Positions 48,310 through 57,531 of a DNA stretch of 64,000 nucleotides are shown here, piece after piece (within the stretch, counting starts at the first letter, position 1; each line of letters begins with the position of its first letter). The notes beneath the pieces are model-generated. The model was not told the origin of the DNA. It worked only from the letters and a program-made list of their open reading frames with translations, and searched no databases. A program made the translations under genes and the position numbers. Origin of the DNA: Pseudomonas brassicacearum subsp. neoaurantiaca (lineage in GTDB: Bacteria > Pseudomonadota > Gammaproteobacteria > Pseudomonadales > Pseudomonadaceae); contig NZ_VDLV01000041.1 of assembly GCF_013608025.1 (NCBI RefSeq), forward strand, positions 38,963 through 102,962, in the 5' to 3' direction.

Positions 48310-49521
48310 TCATTGCACCAGCTGATTGATCTCGATGATCGGTAGCAACACGGCCATGACGATGGTCAGCACCACCCCGCCCATGATCACGATCATCAGC
48401 GGCTCCAGGAGTGCCGTCATGCCCATGGCCCGGCGCTCGATGTCGCGCGACAAGGTTTGCGCGGCGCGTTCGAGCATGGGCGGCAAGGCCCCGGTTTTTT
48501 CACCGCTGGCGATCAGGTGAATCAGGATGGGCGGGAACACCTTGCCGACCCGCAGTGCATTGGCGAGGCCCACGCCTTCGCGCACCCGCAAGGTGGCGTC
48601 GGCCACGCAATGGGCCAGGCGATCATTGGCCAGGGTCTGCCCGGCGGCATCCAGGGCGCGCAACAGCGGCACGCCAGCGCTGCCAAGAATCGCCAGGGTC
48701 GAGGCGAAACGCGCAGTATTGACCCCCAGCACGAAGCGGCCGATCAACGGCAGCCGCAGCACCCGACTGTGCCAGGCCAGGCGTGCGTCGGCGTTACGCA
48801 AATAGCGCCGCCATCCCCACCAGCATCCGGCAAGTCCGGCAAAGCAGGCCCAACCCCAGGCGCGCAGGAAGTCGCTGGCCTGCAACATCACCCGGGTCAG
48901 GGTGGGCAAGTCCTGGCGCGCCTGGGAAAAAGCGCTGACCACCTGTGGCACCACGAAACCCAGCAGGAAGATGACGATGACAATCGACACCACGCCCACC
49001 ACCGCTGGGTAGATGAACGCCGTGAGGATCTTGCCCCGCAGGTTGTTGCGCTCTTCGATGTAGTCGGCCAGGCGCTCCATCACCTGGGCGAGATCGCCAG
49101 ACTCCTCGCCAGCGGCAATCATCGCCCGGTAGATCTCGGGAAAATCCCTCGGTCGCGCGGCCAACGCATCGGCCAGGCGCATGCCGTTGCGCACATCGCC
49201 GCGCACCGCGCCGAGGGTGTCGGCGATGTGGCGTTTCTCGGCCTGGTCGACAGTGGCCGACAGGGCCGCTTCCAGCGGCAAGCTGGCGCCCAACAGGCTT
49301 GCCAATTGACGGGTAGCCCAGGCCAGGTCGCTGTCCGACAATTTTGCGCTGAACAGGCCCGAGGCACCGGCGCTGCCGACGTGCAACTGCTCGTCGATGC
49401 GCAACGGCGTCAGCCCACGGCCGCGCAGTTCACTCATTGCACTGCGCTGGTTGTCGGCCTCCAGCACGCCTTGCTCGATGTTCCCCGCGGCATCGGCGGC
49501 CTCGAAACGGTAGCGGTTCAT
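48310..49521 (-). CDS. hxcS: Type II secretion inner-membrane protein HxcS (GspF)
   Basis: 403 residues, GspF/PilC family: two repeated cytoplasmic domains (each with a TxxFxRQLATLL-like helix, here LAWATRQLASLLGASLPLEAALSA, and RFASTLAILGSAGVPLLRAL) and three membrane spans (about 170-190, 220-240 and 375-398). It anchors the ATPase HxcR to the assembly platform. The ATG shares a base with the hxcR stop (TGATG), so the two are coupled. It is the last gene of the leftward hxcT-X-Y-Z-Q-R-S operon. Confidence 0.93.
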   Translation of the reverse strand: MNRYRFEAADAAGNIEQGVLEADNQRSAMSELRGRGLTPLRIDEQLHVGSAGASGLFSAKLSDSDLAWATRQLASLLGASLPLEAALSATVDQAEKRHIADTLGAVRGDVRNGMRLADALAARPRDFPEIYRAMIAAGEESGDLAQVMERLADYIEERNNLRGKILTAFIYPAVVGVVSIVIVIFLLGFVVPQVVSAFSQARQDLPTLTRVMLQASDFLRAWGWACFAGLAGCWWGWRRYLRNADARLAWHSRVLRLPLIGRFVLGVNTARFASTLAILGSAGVPLLRALDAAGQTLANDRLAHCVADATLRVREGVGLANALRVGKVFPPILIHLIASGEKTGALPPMLERAAQTLSRDIERRAMGMTALLEPLMIVIMGGVVLTIVMAVLLPIIEINQLVQ

Positions 49522-50963
49522 CAGGCGTCCCGGGTCACGCGCAGGATTTCTTCGCGGGCGGTGGAGCCGCTGCTCACCCAGCGTTCGCCGTCCTCGCGCA
49601 TGCTCAACATGCCGGCCTGGCGCGCACAGGTGCGCAATGCCTGCTCGCCTTCACCCTGATGGACCAACCGCCGCACCTCATCGTCCACCACGAAGAGTTC
49701 GTGGATACCGGTACGGCCGCTGTAACCGGTGTGGTTGCAGCGCGGGCAACCATGAGGACGCCATTGGCCCGGCGCGGCTTCGTCAGGCTGTTTGCACGCC
49801 GGACACAGGCGACGCACCAGGCGTTGCGCCAGGACGCCGAGCAATGACGACGCCAACAGGAACGGCTCGACGCCGATGTCGGTCAGCCGCGTCACCGCCG
49901 ACACCGCGTCGTTGGTGTGCAGCGTCGCCAGCACCAGGTGCCCGGTCAACGAGGCCTGGACCGCGATCTGCGCGGTCTCCTGGTCGCGGATTTCACCGAT
50001 CATGATGACGTCCGGGTCCTGGCGCAGGATCGCGCGCAAAGCCAGGCCGAAGCTCATGTCGATCCGCGTGTTGACCTGGATCTGGCTGATGCCCGGCAAG
50101 TCGTATTCCACCGGGTCTTCCACCGTCAGGATATTGCTGGTGCTGGCATCCAGACGGGCCAGGGCGGCGTAGAGCGTAGTGGTCTTGCCGCTGCCGGTGG
50201 GGCCGGTGACCAGCACGATGCCGTGGGGTTGGCGGATCAGTTGATCCAGTTGGGTGAGCACGGCGGGCGCCATGCCCAGGGTTTCCAATTGCAGGCGCCC
50301 GGCCTGTTTGTCCAGCAGGCGCATCACCACCCGTTCGCCGTGGCCGGTGGGCACGGTGGACACCCGCACATCGATGGGCCGTCCGGCGACACGCAGGGCG
50401 ATGCGGCCGTCCTGGGGCAAGCGTTTTTCGGCGATGTCCAATTGCGCCATGATCTTGATCCGCGACACCAGCGCCGCGTGCAGGGCCTTGCGCGGCGCGA
50501 CCACGTCCCGCAGCGCCCCATCGACGCGATAACGCACCACGGAATGGCTTTCGAACGGTTCGATATGTATATCGCTGGCCTCATCCCGCGCGGCCTGGGT
50601 CAGCAATGCGTTGATCATGCGGATTACCGGCGCGCCACCCTCACTGTCCAGCAAGTCGGTGACTTCCGGGATGTCCTGCATCAGGCGATCAAGGTCGACT
50701 TCGTTTTCCGCCGCGCCGACGATCGCCGCGGCGCTACCGGTGTCGGCGTAGGCGCTGGTCAGCAGCGCTTCGAGCTCTTCGTCGCGTATGCGTTGCAACG
50801 CAGTGGGGCCATAACGCCGACGGACCTCGTTGATGGCCCAGCCCGGCGTCGCGGCACTGACCAGCAGCACGTTGCCCTCCTCGCCAACCTTGAGGAGGAG
50901 CCGCTGGGCCTTGGCCCACGCATAGGGCAACGCGCCCGCACCGGTTTGCATAGAGGGATTCAT
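49521..50963 (-). CDS. hxcR: Type II secretion ATPase HxcR (GspE)
   Basis: 480 residues of the GspE/PilB family. Walker A is GPTGSGKTTT (254-263); the Asp box (LTVEDPVEYDLPGI), Walker B (DVIMIGEIRDQETA) and His box (LATLHTNDAVSAV) are all intact. A tetracysteine zinc module (CPAC...CPRC) lies near residue 390. It powers pseudopilus assembly from the cytoplasmic face. Start overlaps the hxcQ stop by an ATGA. Confidence 0.95.
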   Translation of the reverse strand: MNPSMQTGAGALPYAWAKAQRLLLKVGEEGNVLLVSAATPGWAINEVRRRYGPTALQRIRDEELEALLTSAYADTGSAAAIVGAAENEVDLDRLMQDIPEVTDLLDSEGGAPVIRMINALLTQAARDEASDIHIEPFESHSVVRYRVDGALRDVVAPRKALHAALVSRIKIMAQLDIAEKRLPQDGRIALRVAGRPIDVRVSTVPTGHGERVVMRLLDKQAGRLQLETLGMAPAVLTQLDQLIRQPHGIVLVTGPTGSGKTTTLYAALARLDASTSNILTVEDPVEYDLPGISQIQVNTRIDMSFGLALRAILRQDPDVIMIGEIRDQETAQIAVQASLTGHLVLATLHTNDAVSAVTRLTDIGVEPFLLASSLLGVLAQRLVRRLCPACKQPDEAAPGQWRPHGCPRCNHTGYSGRTGIHELFVVDDEVRRLVHQGEGEQALRTCARQAGMLSMREDGERWVSSGSTAREEILRVTRDA

Positions 50964-53329
50964 GGCTGCTCCGGTTCCAGCGGCACGGCGCGCATCGCTC
51001 GGGGTGGCTGATTGAGCGGTATCGGCTGGCGGGGTGACGGATTGAGCGGCATCGCCTGGGCGGCCGGCGGCAACTGCGGTGCTTGCATATCAGTGAGCGG
51101 CCATTTGTGCGCTGGCTGCAGATTGCCCTGGGCACGGCGGATAAAATCGTAGCGATTGAGGGTAATGCTGCGGCCGACGTTACTGTCGCGAATGATGTAG
51201 GGCCGCAGGAAGACCATCAGGTTGGTCTTGGTCCGCGAGCGGCTGTCGCTGCGAAACAGCGCGCCAATGCCCGGGATGCTGCTCAGCCCCGGAATCGCGT
51301 CGGAGCTTTCGGTAAAGCCATCTTGCAACAAGCCACCCAACACCATGATTTGTCCGTCGTCGAGCAGGATGCTGGTGTCGATGGCGCGCTTGTTGGTCAC
51401 CGTGCCGGCGTCGCTGGAGGCGCGCGGGTCCACGCTGCTGACTTCCTGGTAGATGTCCAGCTTGACCGTGCCACCCTCGGAAATCTGCGGGCGCACGTTC
51501 AGGCGCAGCCCGACTTCCTCGCGCTCGATGGTCTGGAACGGGTTGTTGCTGTTGCCGCCGCCGTTGGTCACGTAGTTGCCGGTGACGAAGGGGATGGTCT
51601 GGCCCACGAAAATGCTCGCCGCTTCGTTGTCCAGCGTCAGCAGGTTGGGCGTGGACAACACGTTGGTTCCGCCCTTGCTTTTCAGGGCGCGGGCTAGCAC
51701 CTTCAAATCGAGCACCTGGCCGATGCCGGGAATATTCACCGTGCCCGACACCTTGCCGATGCTCAGGCCTCCGGGCAGTGCATCAATGCTGTTCCTGGCC
51801 GAGGTATTGATGCCAGCACCGCCCAGGTTGGCGCCACCGATCCAGCCGTTGCCCGCCAGGTTGCCGGCTTGCCACTGGATGCCGAAGGCACTCGCATCGT
51901 CTTCGCTGACCTCGACGATCAGGCTTTCGATCACCACCTGGGCGCGGCGCTGGTCGAGCAGATCGATGACTTCGCGCAGGTTGCGATACAGCGGGTCGGG
52001 CGCCGAGATCAGCAAGGTGTTGGTGGTGGTGTCGGCCTGCACGGTGACGCCGTTGGCGGAAAACGCCACTGCGCCTTCGCCTGCCTGATGGCTGCCCTGG
52101 CCGCTCGACATCTGCAGCCCTGCACTCTGCCCATTGTTGGTTTGCGAACTGCTGCCGGTAGTACTCGACGAATTATTGCCGTTGCCGCTCGTACTGCTGC
52201 CCGCTGGGCCACCCAGGCCACCGCCGTTCAACAGGCTCCGTGCGCTGTCGGTGGACGCACCGGCCATTTCCCCTTCACCGGTGAGCAAACCCCGCAAGGC
52301 TTGCGCCAGCTTGTTGGCCTGGGCGTTGCGCAGGTACACCACGTGGAGATTGCTCGGGTTGTTCTGGGCATTGTCGAGCTTGTAGATCAGCTGCCGGGCC
52401 AGCTCGGTACGTTCGGGGCTGCCGGTGCGCAGGATGATGCTATTGGATCGAGGGTCGCCGATCACCGAGACCTTTTGCGTCGCATCGGCGCCCTGCACGT
52501 CGAGCAATTCCGACACCATCGTCGCGATGTCGACGGCAATACCGTTCTGCACGGGCACCACATCGGTGTCGATGGCGCCGGGTATGTCGATGTTGGCGAT
52601 GATCTGCGCCACCCGATTGAGGTTTTCCGCATAGTCGGTGACCACCACCGTGTTATTGCCGGGGTAGGCATTGATGGGGTTGTTGGCCGATACGATGGGC
52701 CGCAGTGCCGGAATCAGGTTGACTGCGTTTTCGTATTGCAAGCGAAAGGTCCGGGTGATCATGCCGTTGCCCGCCGCGCGATCGGCGTCCCCCACCGGGC
52801 CGCCCAGCAACTTGGCGTCGGCTTCCGGGACCACCTGGCTGACCCCTTCCACTTCGACCACGGCAAACCCCTGCATGCGCAGGGCTGCGAGCAACATGTC
52901 ATAGGCCGTGCGGGCCGGCACCTCGCCTTCGGACACCAGGGTCAACTGGCCTTTGACACGTGGGTCCACCAGGAACTGGCGACCGGTGGCGCGTGACAGC
53001 GCACGCACCACGGCGGGAATATCGGCCTCGACGAAATTCAACTGCACCGGTTGATTGCCGAGCCCGCTGCCGGTCGAGCCGGCATTGTCGGAGGATGGCC
53101 GAAGGCTTGAGCGCGACGAGGCCTTGCGCGTGACCTGGCGTCGTTGCTCTACCTGTGCCTGCACACGCTGGCGCTCCACCAGCGCGTCACCGCTGCCGGT
53201 CTGTGCGAGCGGCTGGCCCAGCTCACTTTGAGCGGGAATGGGCGGCGCCTGCTCACTGCCCAATTGGCTACAGGCACTGAGCAACAGCGCCAAGGGAATT
53301 GTTGACGCATACGTACCAAACCGCTTCAT
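50960..53329 (-). CDS. hxcQ: Type II secretion liposecretin HxcQ (GspD)
   Basis: 789 residues. The signal peptide ends in a lipobox LLLSAC, so Cys20 is likely acylated, with Ser at +2 favouring outer-membrane sorting. N0-N3 domains (about 95-440) are interrupted by a Ser/Asn/Gly-rich linker (about 370-415), and the secretin barrel (about 480-720) has VLSTPNLLTLDNEAASIFVGQ and the VPxLGxIPxxGxLF-type end (IPGLSSIPGIGALF). HxcQ of P. aeruginosa is a self-piloting liposecretin, which explains why no pilotin gene is present. A Pro-rich C-terminal tail follows the S domain. Coupled by 4-bp overlaps to hxcZ and hxcR. Confidence 0.95.
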   Translation of the reverse strand: MKRFGTYASTIPLALLLSACSQLGSEQAPPIPAQSELGQPLAQTGSGDALVERQRVQAQVEQRRQVTRKASSRSSLRPSSDNAGSTGSGLGNQPVQLNFVEADIPAVVRALSRATGRQFLVDPRVKGQLTLVSEGEVPARTAYDMLLAALRMQGFAVVEVEGVSQVVPEADAKLLGGPVGDADRAAGNGMITRTFRLQYENAVNLIPALRPIVSANNPINAYPGNNTVVVTDYAENLNRVAQIIANIDIPGAIDTDVVPVQNGIAVDIATMVSELLDVQGADATQKVSVIGDPRSNSIILRTGSPERTELARQLIYKLDNAQNNPSNLHVVYLRNAQANKLAQALRGLLTGEGEMAGASTDSARSLLNGGGLGGPAGSSTSGNGNNSSSTTGSSSQTNNGQSAGLQMSSGQGSHQAGEGAVAFSANGVTVQADTTTNTLLISAPDPLYRNLREVIDLLDQRRAQVVIESLIVEVSEDDASAFGIQWQAGNLAGNGWIGGANLGGAGINTSARNSIDALPGGLSIGKVSGTVNIPGIGQVLDLKVLARALKSKGGTNVLSTPNLLTLDNEAASIFVGQTIPFVTGNYVTNGGGNSNNPFQTIEREEVGLRLNVRPQISEGGTVKLDIYQEVSSVDPRASSDAGTVTNKRAIDTSILLDDGQIMVLGGLLQDGFTESSDAIPGLSSIPGIGALFRSDSRSRTKTNLMVFLRPYIIRDSNVGRSITLNRYDFIRRAQGNLQPAHKWPLTDMQAPQLPPAAQAMPLNPSPRQPIPLNQPPRAMRAVPLEPEQP

Positions 53330-53880
53330 GAGGATTCCTTAGCGCCGGGCGCCTGTTCCATGCCAACGACCCCGGAAATCCGCGCGGCCGTCTCAGTGCT
53401 TTGCGAGGTTGCCCGTTGCAAATGAGCGTCGCGCACCTGCAGGCCGAGCCTCGGTGCGTCGTCCAATAACCAGTTGAACAAGGCATCGGCGGGCGCGTTG
53501 TCGAGGGTCAGCCGCCAGGTTGCGGCGTCGGCCTCGACCCGGTGCTCCAGGTCGTAGGCGCCGGCCAGGCCGATGCCATCCAAACGCTCTTTCACAAGCT
53601 GTGGCGTGATCGCGCCGGGCACCACGCCGGCGCCCTGCACCTCGGCCAGCACCCCATCCAGCGCTGCCGCCTGGGAACGCAGGCGCGGCAGTTCGGCTTG
53701 CCAATGGTCGATGCGTTGCAGTGGCGGCTGGATCAGGCCGTACCACAGCACCACCACGGGCAACACCAGCGCGGCAATCCGCAGGATGCGTTTATCCCGG
53801 GCGCTGCTGCGTTGCCAGAACTGCTGAGCGCTGGCTCGCTGCGCCTGCCAGCGGGCGCGGTAACGTGCCAGGCTATTCAT
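53326..53880 (-). CDS. hxcZ: Type II secretion protein HxcZ (GspM)
   Basis: 184 residues with one membrane helix (about 36-54, ILRIAALVLPVVVLWYGLI), a short coiled-coil and a small periplasmic ferredoxin-like domain. Sequence conservation is low, as usual for GspM, and the call rests on position between GspL and GspD as well as layout. It begins 8 bp inside the end of hxcY and ends overlapping hxcQ. Confidence 0.85.
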   Translation of the reverse strand: MNSLARYRARWQAQRASAQQFWQRSSARDKRILRIAALVLPVVVLWYGLIQPPLQRIDHWQAELPRLRSQAAALDGVLAEVQGAGVVPGAITPQLVKERLDGIGLAGAYDLEHRVEADAATWRLTLDNAPADALFNWLLDDAPRLGLQVRDAHLQRATSQSTETAARISGVVGMEQAPGAKESS

Positions 53881-55036
53881 CCGTGCCTCCCGCAACGGGC
53901 GCTGCCCTGGCGTCCGCGGGCAAACGCTTCAGCGTCCATTGCCCATTGGCGAGATCGGCCACGATGCCCGCTTGCGCCAGGCTGGTTTGCCAGTTGCTAT
54001 CGGCGGGTGGCTTGCGGGCAGGCGTGCGCGGGGTCAGGTGCAATTCGCTGCCGTCGAAGTCGAGTTTGTCGACCGCGCCCGCCATGAACGGCAACTGCCC
54101 AGCCGCCTGCTGCACCAAGGCGGCGAAGCTGACCGGACCTTCGGCCAACGCGCCATTGCGCCGGGCATCGCGTTGCTGGCGAGCCTGCTGCAAGGGATTG
54201 AGGATCACCGGCAGTTCAGGAAAAGCCTGCTGGACCCGGCTGGTCATCTGTCCCTTGATTGCCTGGCCCCCGCCGGCCAACCGCACCGCGTACAGGTTGA
54301 GGCCCAGGGTCCAGATCAATGCCGCCACCGCGCAACAGCCGACCGCGCGGCCCCAGCGCTGATTGCCCCGCACGTTTTGTTCGATCCCGCTCAGCAGGTT
54401 CCAGGCGGGAACCGGACCGAGCCAGCGCTGCTCGTCCGGCCATGAATCGACGGATTCCGGCCCCTCGCCGACCCAACGCACCGTCCGTTCGCGCAACTGT
54501 TCGGCGCCTTCCTGCATCATGGGATGCGCCCAGGCGCGCTGGAGATCCTCACGGACCAGCAAATGACCTTCCACGCTTGCCGCCGTGCATGTGCCCGGCT
54601 CAGCCAGCGGCAGAAAACAAGGCGCCGCGTACACACCACGCGGCTGCAACTTGAGCCCCTGCAATAATTGCAAAAGACGCAACAGGGCCGCACGCTCGAA
54701 CCAAGCCAGTTGAACCTGGCCGCCCGTATCGCGAGGCCCGTGCGCCAGATGCACGGCATCGTCGCTGCCCAGCAGGAGGTTGTCTGCCGCACAGCGCACG
54801 GCATCGCCAAGGCGCGCCGGTGGCAGTGGCGGCAATTCGATGCAGGCGAGCAACGTGTCTTGAGGATGCAAACAGAGCTCCAGGGCTTTGCCTTGGGCCG
54901 CGCCGCTCAGCTCGCGCAGGGGTTGCCGCCCCTGCTCGACCAGCACGCCCTTGCGATCGAGCCAGGCGAAGTCCAACGGGCTGTCGGCGGTCAACTGTGC
55001 CAACGGCGCCAGCGCTATGCGCAGCAAGGTGCTCAT
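53873..55036 (-). CDS. hxcY: Type II secretion protein HxcY (GspL)
   Basis: 387 residues: an actin-like cytoplasmic domain (about 1-225), one membrane helix (about 250-270, AVGCCAVAALIWTLGLNLYAV) and a periplasmic ferredoxin-like domain. GspL recruits the ATPase GspE to the membrane. The start ATG overlaps the hxcX stop (ATGA), which fixes it at 55036. Confidence 0.88.
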   Translation of the reverse strand: MSTLLRIALAPLAQLTADSPLDFAWLDRKGVLVEQGRQPLRELSGAAQGKALELCLHPQDTLLACIELPPLPPARLGDAVRCAADNLLLGSDDAVHLAHGPRDTGGQVQLAWFERAALLRLLQLLQGLKLQPRGVYAAPCFLPLAEPGTCTAASVEGHLLVREDLQRAWAHPMMQEGAEQLRERTVRWVGEGPESVDSWPDEQRWLGPVPAWNLLSGIEQNVRGNQRWGRAVGCCAVAALIWTLGLNLYAVRLAGGGQAIKGQMTSRVQQAFPELPVILNPLQQARQQRDARRNGALAEGPVSFAALVQQAAGQLPFMAGAVDKLDFDGSELHLTPRTPARKPPADSNWQTSLAQAGIVADLANGQWTLKRLPADARAAPVAGGTDE

Positions 55037-56001
55037 GCGCCCACCCGCGACCAGACCACTTGCGGCCTGCGCTGCTCGCTGCGATAAAACAACGCTTGGA
55101 CACCGAAGCGGCGCTGTTCGACAGTGGCCTGTCCCCGCAATAGAAACCACTCGCTGGTAATGCCCAGGCGCAACTGCTCCGTGCTCATCTGCGGCACGCG
55201 CAAGCGGTTGAGGAAATCCCCGCTGTTGATGAACCACTGGCCGCGGTCACGCTCGGCTATCAGCGCCTGCGCCTGCGCCACGCTCATGCCGGGCACTCGC
55301 GCGGCCAATACCTGGGCCGTGGTGGTATTGCCATTCACCCAAGTGGGCGCCGGCAGCACCGTGACATAGGGGCGCAGGCGCTCAAGGGCAGCGAGGTCGA
55401 TCCCGGGCAGGCCGGCCAGGTCATCGAGACCGCGCAACATCGGCCGGGTGGCGGGCAGCGGCTGGCTTTCGGCGTCCGGCGATGTCAGGCGACCGCTGTC
55501 GAACCCGGGTGCCGCGCTGGAGGCTGGCGGCGGTGGACGCAAGCGCTTGGGGTAGGCCTCCACCACGCGTTGGACGATACGGTTGCCCTGGGCCACGGGC
55601 ACGCCCAGCTCGGCGCACAGGCGTTCGAATACGGCGACTTCCAGTGTGTCGAGTTGGCCGTCGAGGATCAGGTTGCGCAGGTTGAACTTGCTTTGCTCAT
55701 CGCTGATATGGCCGTCGAACACCCCGCTTTCAGCGTCCAGGCGCACCCCACGCAAGGGCTGCGCCCACGCCTGGTCCAAACGCGTCATCGGCTCGCGCAG
55801 GCGTTGCTGCCAGAGCACCTGGCGGGTCCATTCCAATACGCCGTTGGACAACCAGGCGCCCCGCACCCGCTGGCTTTCGCTTTCCACGCTGCGAGTCACC
55901 TGGACCTGTCGGGCGATCATGCCAGCGGCGATCACCGCGACCACGGTCGCCACCAGCAAGGCGCTGATCACCGCCATGCCACGCTGGGCTGAGCGATTCA
56001 C
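55033..56001 (-). CDS. hxcX: Type II secretion minor pseudopilin HxcX (GspK)
   Basis: 322 residues. The N-terminal RSAQRG^MAVISALLVATVVAVIA is a prepilin-type leader and helix with an atypical Met at +1 and no Glu at +5, which is normal for GspK, the tip pseudopilin. The SAM-like helix-hairpin-helix domain lies at about 190-280 (DDLAGLPGIDLAALERLRPYVTVLP, SVAQAQALIAERDRG). It starts with GTG at 56001, two bases after the hxcT stop. Confidence 0.9.
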   Translation of the reverse strand: MNRSAQRGMAVISALLVATVVAVIAAGMIARQVQVTRSVESESQRVRGAWLSNGVLEWTRQVLWQQRLREPMTRLDQAWAQPLRGVRLDAESGVFDGHISDEQSKFNLRNLILDGQLDTLEVAVFERLCAELGVPVAQGNRIVQRVVEAYPKRLRPPPPASSAAPGFDSGRLTSPDAESQPLPATRPMLRGLDDLAGLPGIDLAALERLRPYVTVLPAPTWVNGNTTTAQVLAARVPGMSVAQAQALIAERDRGQWFINSGDFLNRLRVPQMSTEQLRLGITSEWFLLRGQATVEQRRFGVQALFYRSEQRRPQVVWSRVGA

Positions 56002-56003
56002 GA

Positions 56004-56453
56004 CTAGAGCTGCCAGGAGCCGATATCAGCGTTGACACCTTCGCCGTCGGGCTGCCCATCGGCGCCGAGGGAAAACACATCGACCTCACCGTTAGTGCCC
56101 GGATTGAGGTAGTTGTAGGCGCGGCCCCACGGGTCCTTGGGCAGCCGTTCCAGGTACGCGCGCCAATTGGCGCTGGTGGCGTTGGCGGGTTTTTCCGCCA
56201 GGGCCTTGAGCCCTTCGTTCATGGTCGGGTAGCGCCCTTGGTCGAGACGGAACAGTTTGAGTGCCTGCATCAGCCCCGCAACATCCTGGCGGGCCGCCGT
56301 GGCCCTGGCCTGGTCAGGGCGATCAAGCACCTTCGGCACGACCATGGCGGCAAGGATGCCGAGGATGACCACCACGACCATGATCTCGATCAGGGTAAAG
56401 CCTTGCTGCCGGCGAGGGCCATGTGTGGGACGGCCAGACGATGCGACACCCAT
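56004..56453 (-). CDS. hxcT: Type II secretion major pseudopilin HxcT (GspG)
   Basis: 149 residues. Prepilin leader MGVASSGRPTHGPRRQQG^FTLIEIMVVVVILGILAAMVV with Glu at +5, then the GspG domain (DQGRYPTMNEGLKAL, KDPWGRAYNYLNPG and the calcium-loop end). The ATG at 56453 has AAGGAGA eight bases before it; a longer frame upstream lacks one. It must be processed by the chromosomal PilD peptidase, since none is encoded here. It is the first gene of the leftward hxc operon and divergent from hxcV. Confidence 0.94.
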   Translation of the reverse strand: MGVASSGRPTHGPRRQQGFTLIEIMVVVVILGILAAMVVPKVLDRPDQARATAARQDVAGLMQALKLFRLDQGRYPTMNEGLKALAEKPANATSANWRAYLERLPKDPWGRAYNYLNPGTNGEVDVFSLGADGQPDGEGVNADIGSWQL

Positions 56454-56557
56454 CTCGACACTCTCCTTGGCTGGCGCCGTGTTCTGGCGCTGGTTGAGGT
56501 TTCCATTCGCTGCGGATTGTTCCAGCGGCATATGTCACTGGTATAAAAAATCCTCAG

Positions 56558-56581
56558 GAGCTTTGGTCAGCAATCCGTCAA
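56558..56581. promoter_or_regulatory. Weak third copy of the pdt promoter element (hxcT)
   Basis: The minus strand contains TGACCAAAGCTC preceded by GGATTGC, against TGACAAAAGTTC preceded by CATTGCA or GATTCGA in the pdtA and phdA copies (10 of 12 core bases). It lies 105 bp upstream of hxcT, close to the 95 bp seen for pdtA. The match needs a one-base gap outside the core, so it is tentative. Confidence 0.35.
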
Positions 56582-56628
56582 ACGCGGGCATTAGGCTGAA
56601 GCACATTTCCCCGACGATGCTCATTGCC

Positions 56629-57009
56629 ATGACCCGACAGGCACTCCGGCAACGCGGCTTTACCCTGATCGAAGTATTGGTGGCGCTGCTGATCGTGGCG
56701 GTGGCGATGTCAGCAGCTGTGCGCGCCAGTGCACAAATGAGCCAGAGCAATGCGCTGTTGCGTGATCGCTCGATGGCGCTGTTGGCGGCCCAGAACAGCC
56801 TGGCCGAACTGCGTCTGCGCGGGGCCAGCGATAAGGGCAACGCCATGCAACGCTGTGACCAAGGACGTCTGAAACTCAGTTGCGAGCAGCAGGTAACCCG
56901 CAGTGGCGACCTGCTGAGAGTGAAAGTGCTGGTGCATGAACGCGAACATGACGGACCGCCGCTGGCGCGCCTGGAAACGCTGTTCAGCCGCCCTGTCACC
57001 CAGCCATGA
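56629..57009 (+). CDS. hxcV: Type II secretion minor pseudopilin HxcV (GspI)
   Basis: 126 residues: leader MTRQALRQRG^FTLIEVLVALLIVAVAM with Glu at +5, followed by the LLRDRSMALLAAQNSLAELRL segment typical of GspI. It forms part of the pseudopilus tip with GspJ and GspK. An ATG four codons earlier (56617) is possible; neither has a strong ribosome-binding site. It is encoded opposite to most of the hxc genes and ends 1 bp from the convergent hxcP. Confidence 0.87.
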   Translation: MTRQALRQRGFTLIEVLVALLIVAVAMSAAVRASAQMSQSNALLRDRSMALLAAQNSLAELRLRGASDKGNAMQRCDQGRLKLSCEQQVTRSGDLLRVKVLVHEREHDGPPLARLETLFSRPVTQP

Positions 57010-57010
57010 A

Positions 57011-57439
57011 TCAGCGCAACGACGGCAGCGCCACCGGCACCGGCAGCCGGGCCATCGACAGGCGCGATTCGGTGCCGGCCCGCTCGATGATCACGGCATC
57101 AGCCTCGATTCCTCGCAGGCGCACACCTTCGCCCAGTGGCTCACCCGCGCGAAAAGCCCGCGGCGGCGAATCCTCGATGCTGAGAATCGCCACCGCGCCT
57201 TGGGGTCCGGCCAGCAGGCCACTGAGCTTGATCTCCAGGTTCTGCGGGGAACTGGCGAACCATTGCGCCGCGGCTTGGCCAGTGGCTGCCAAGGGCGGCA
57301 AGGGTTCGCTATTGGCCTGGGCTTGCACAGGCGCCGAATCGTTGAGCAAAAAGCCCCAGGTGACAAGCCCCGCCACGCTGGCCAACACGGCGACAGCCTG
57401 TACCAGCGTGGCCGGATCGAGGCGATGGAAATGGCGCAT
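57011..57439 (-). CDS. hxcP: Type II secretion protein HxcP (GspC), short form
   Basis: 142 residues: a short cytoplasmic N-terminus, a membrane helix (about 14-32, VQAVAVLASVAGLVTWGFLL) and a homology-region domain (about 65-135, NLEIKLSGLLAGPQGAVAILSIEDSPPRAFRAGEPL) that contacts the secretin. It is about half the length of a classical GspC and has no PDZ or coiled-coil C-terminus. It is a single gene divergent from hxcU with AGGA before the ATG. Confidence 0.87.
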   Translation of the reverse strand: MRHFHRLDPATLVQAVAVLASVAGLVTWGFLLNDSAPVQAQANSEPLPPLAATGQAAAQWFASSPQNLEIKLSGLLAGPQGAVAILSIEDSPPRAFRAGEPLGEGVRLRGIEADAVIIERAGTESRLSMARLPVPVALPSLR

Positions 57440-57531
57440 GAGCGGATCCTCCGTGACGTCCAGTGCTTCAGGCTACCAGCGCTTTCTCACGGTTTTATTG
57501 CAAATTCACCCCAGCGAAAGGCGTAGCGACC

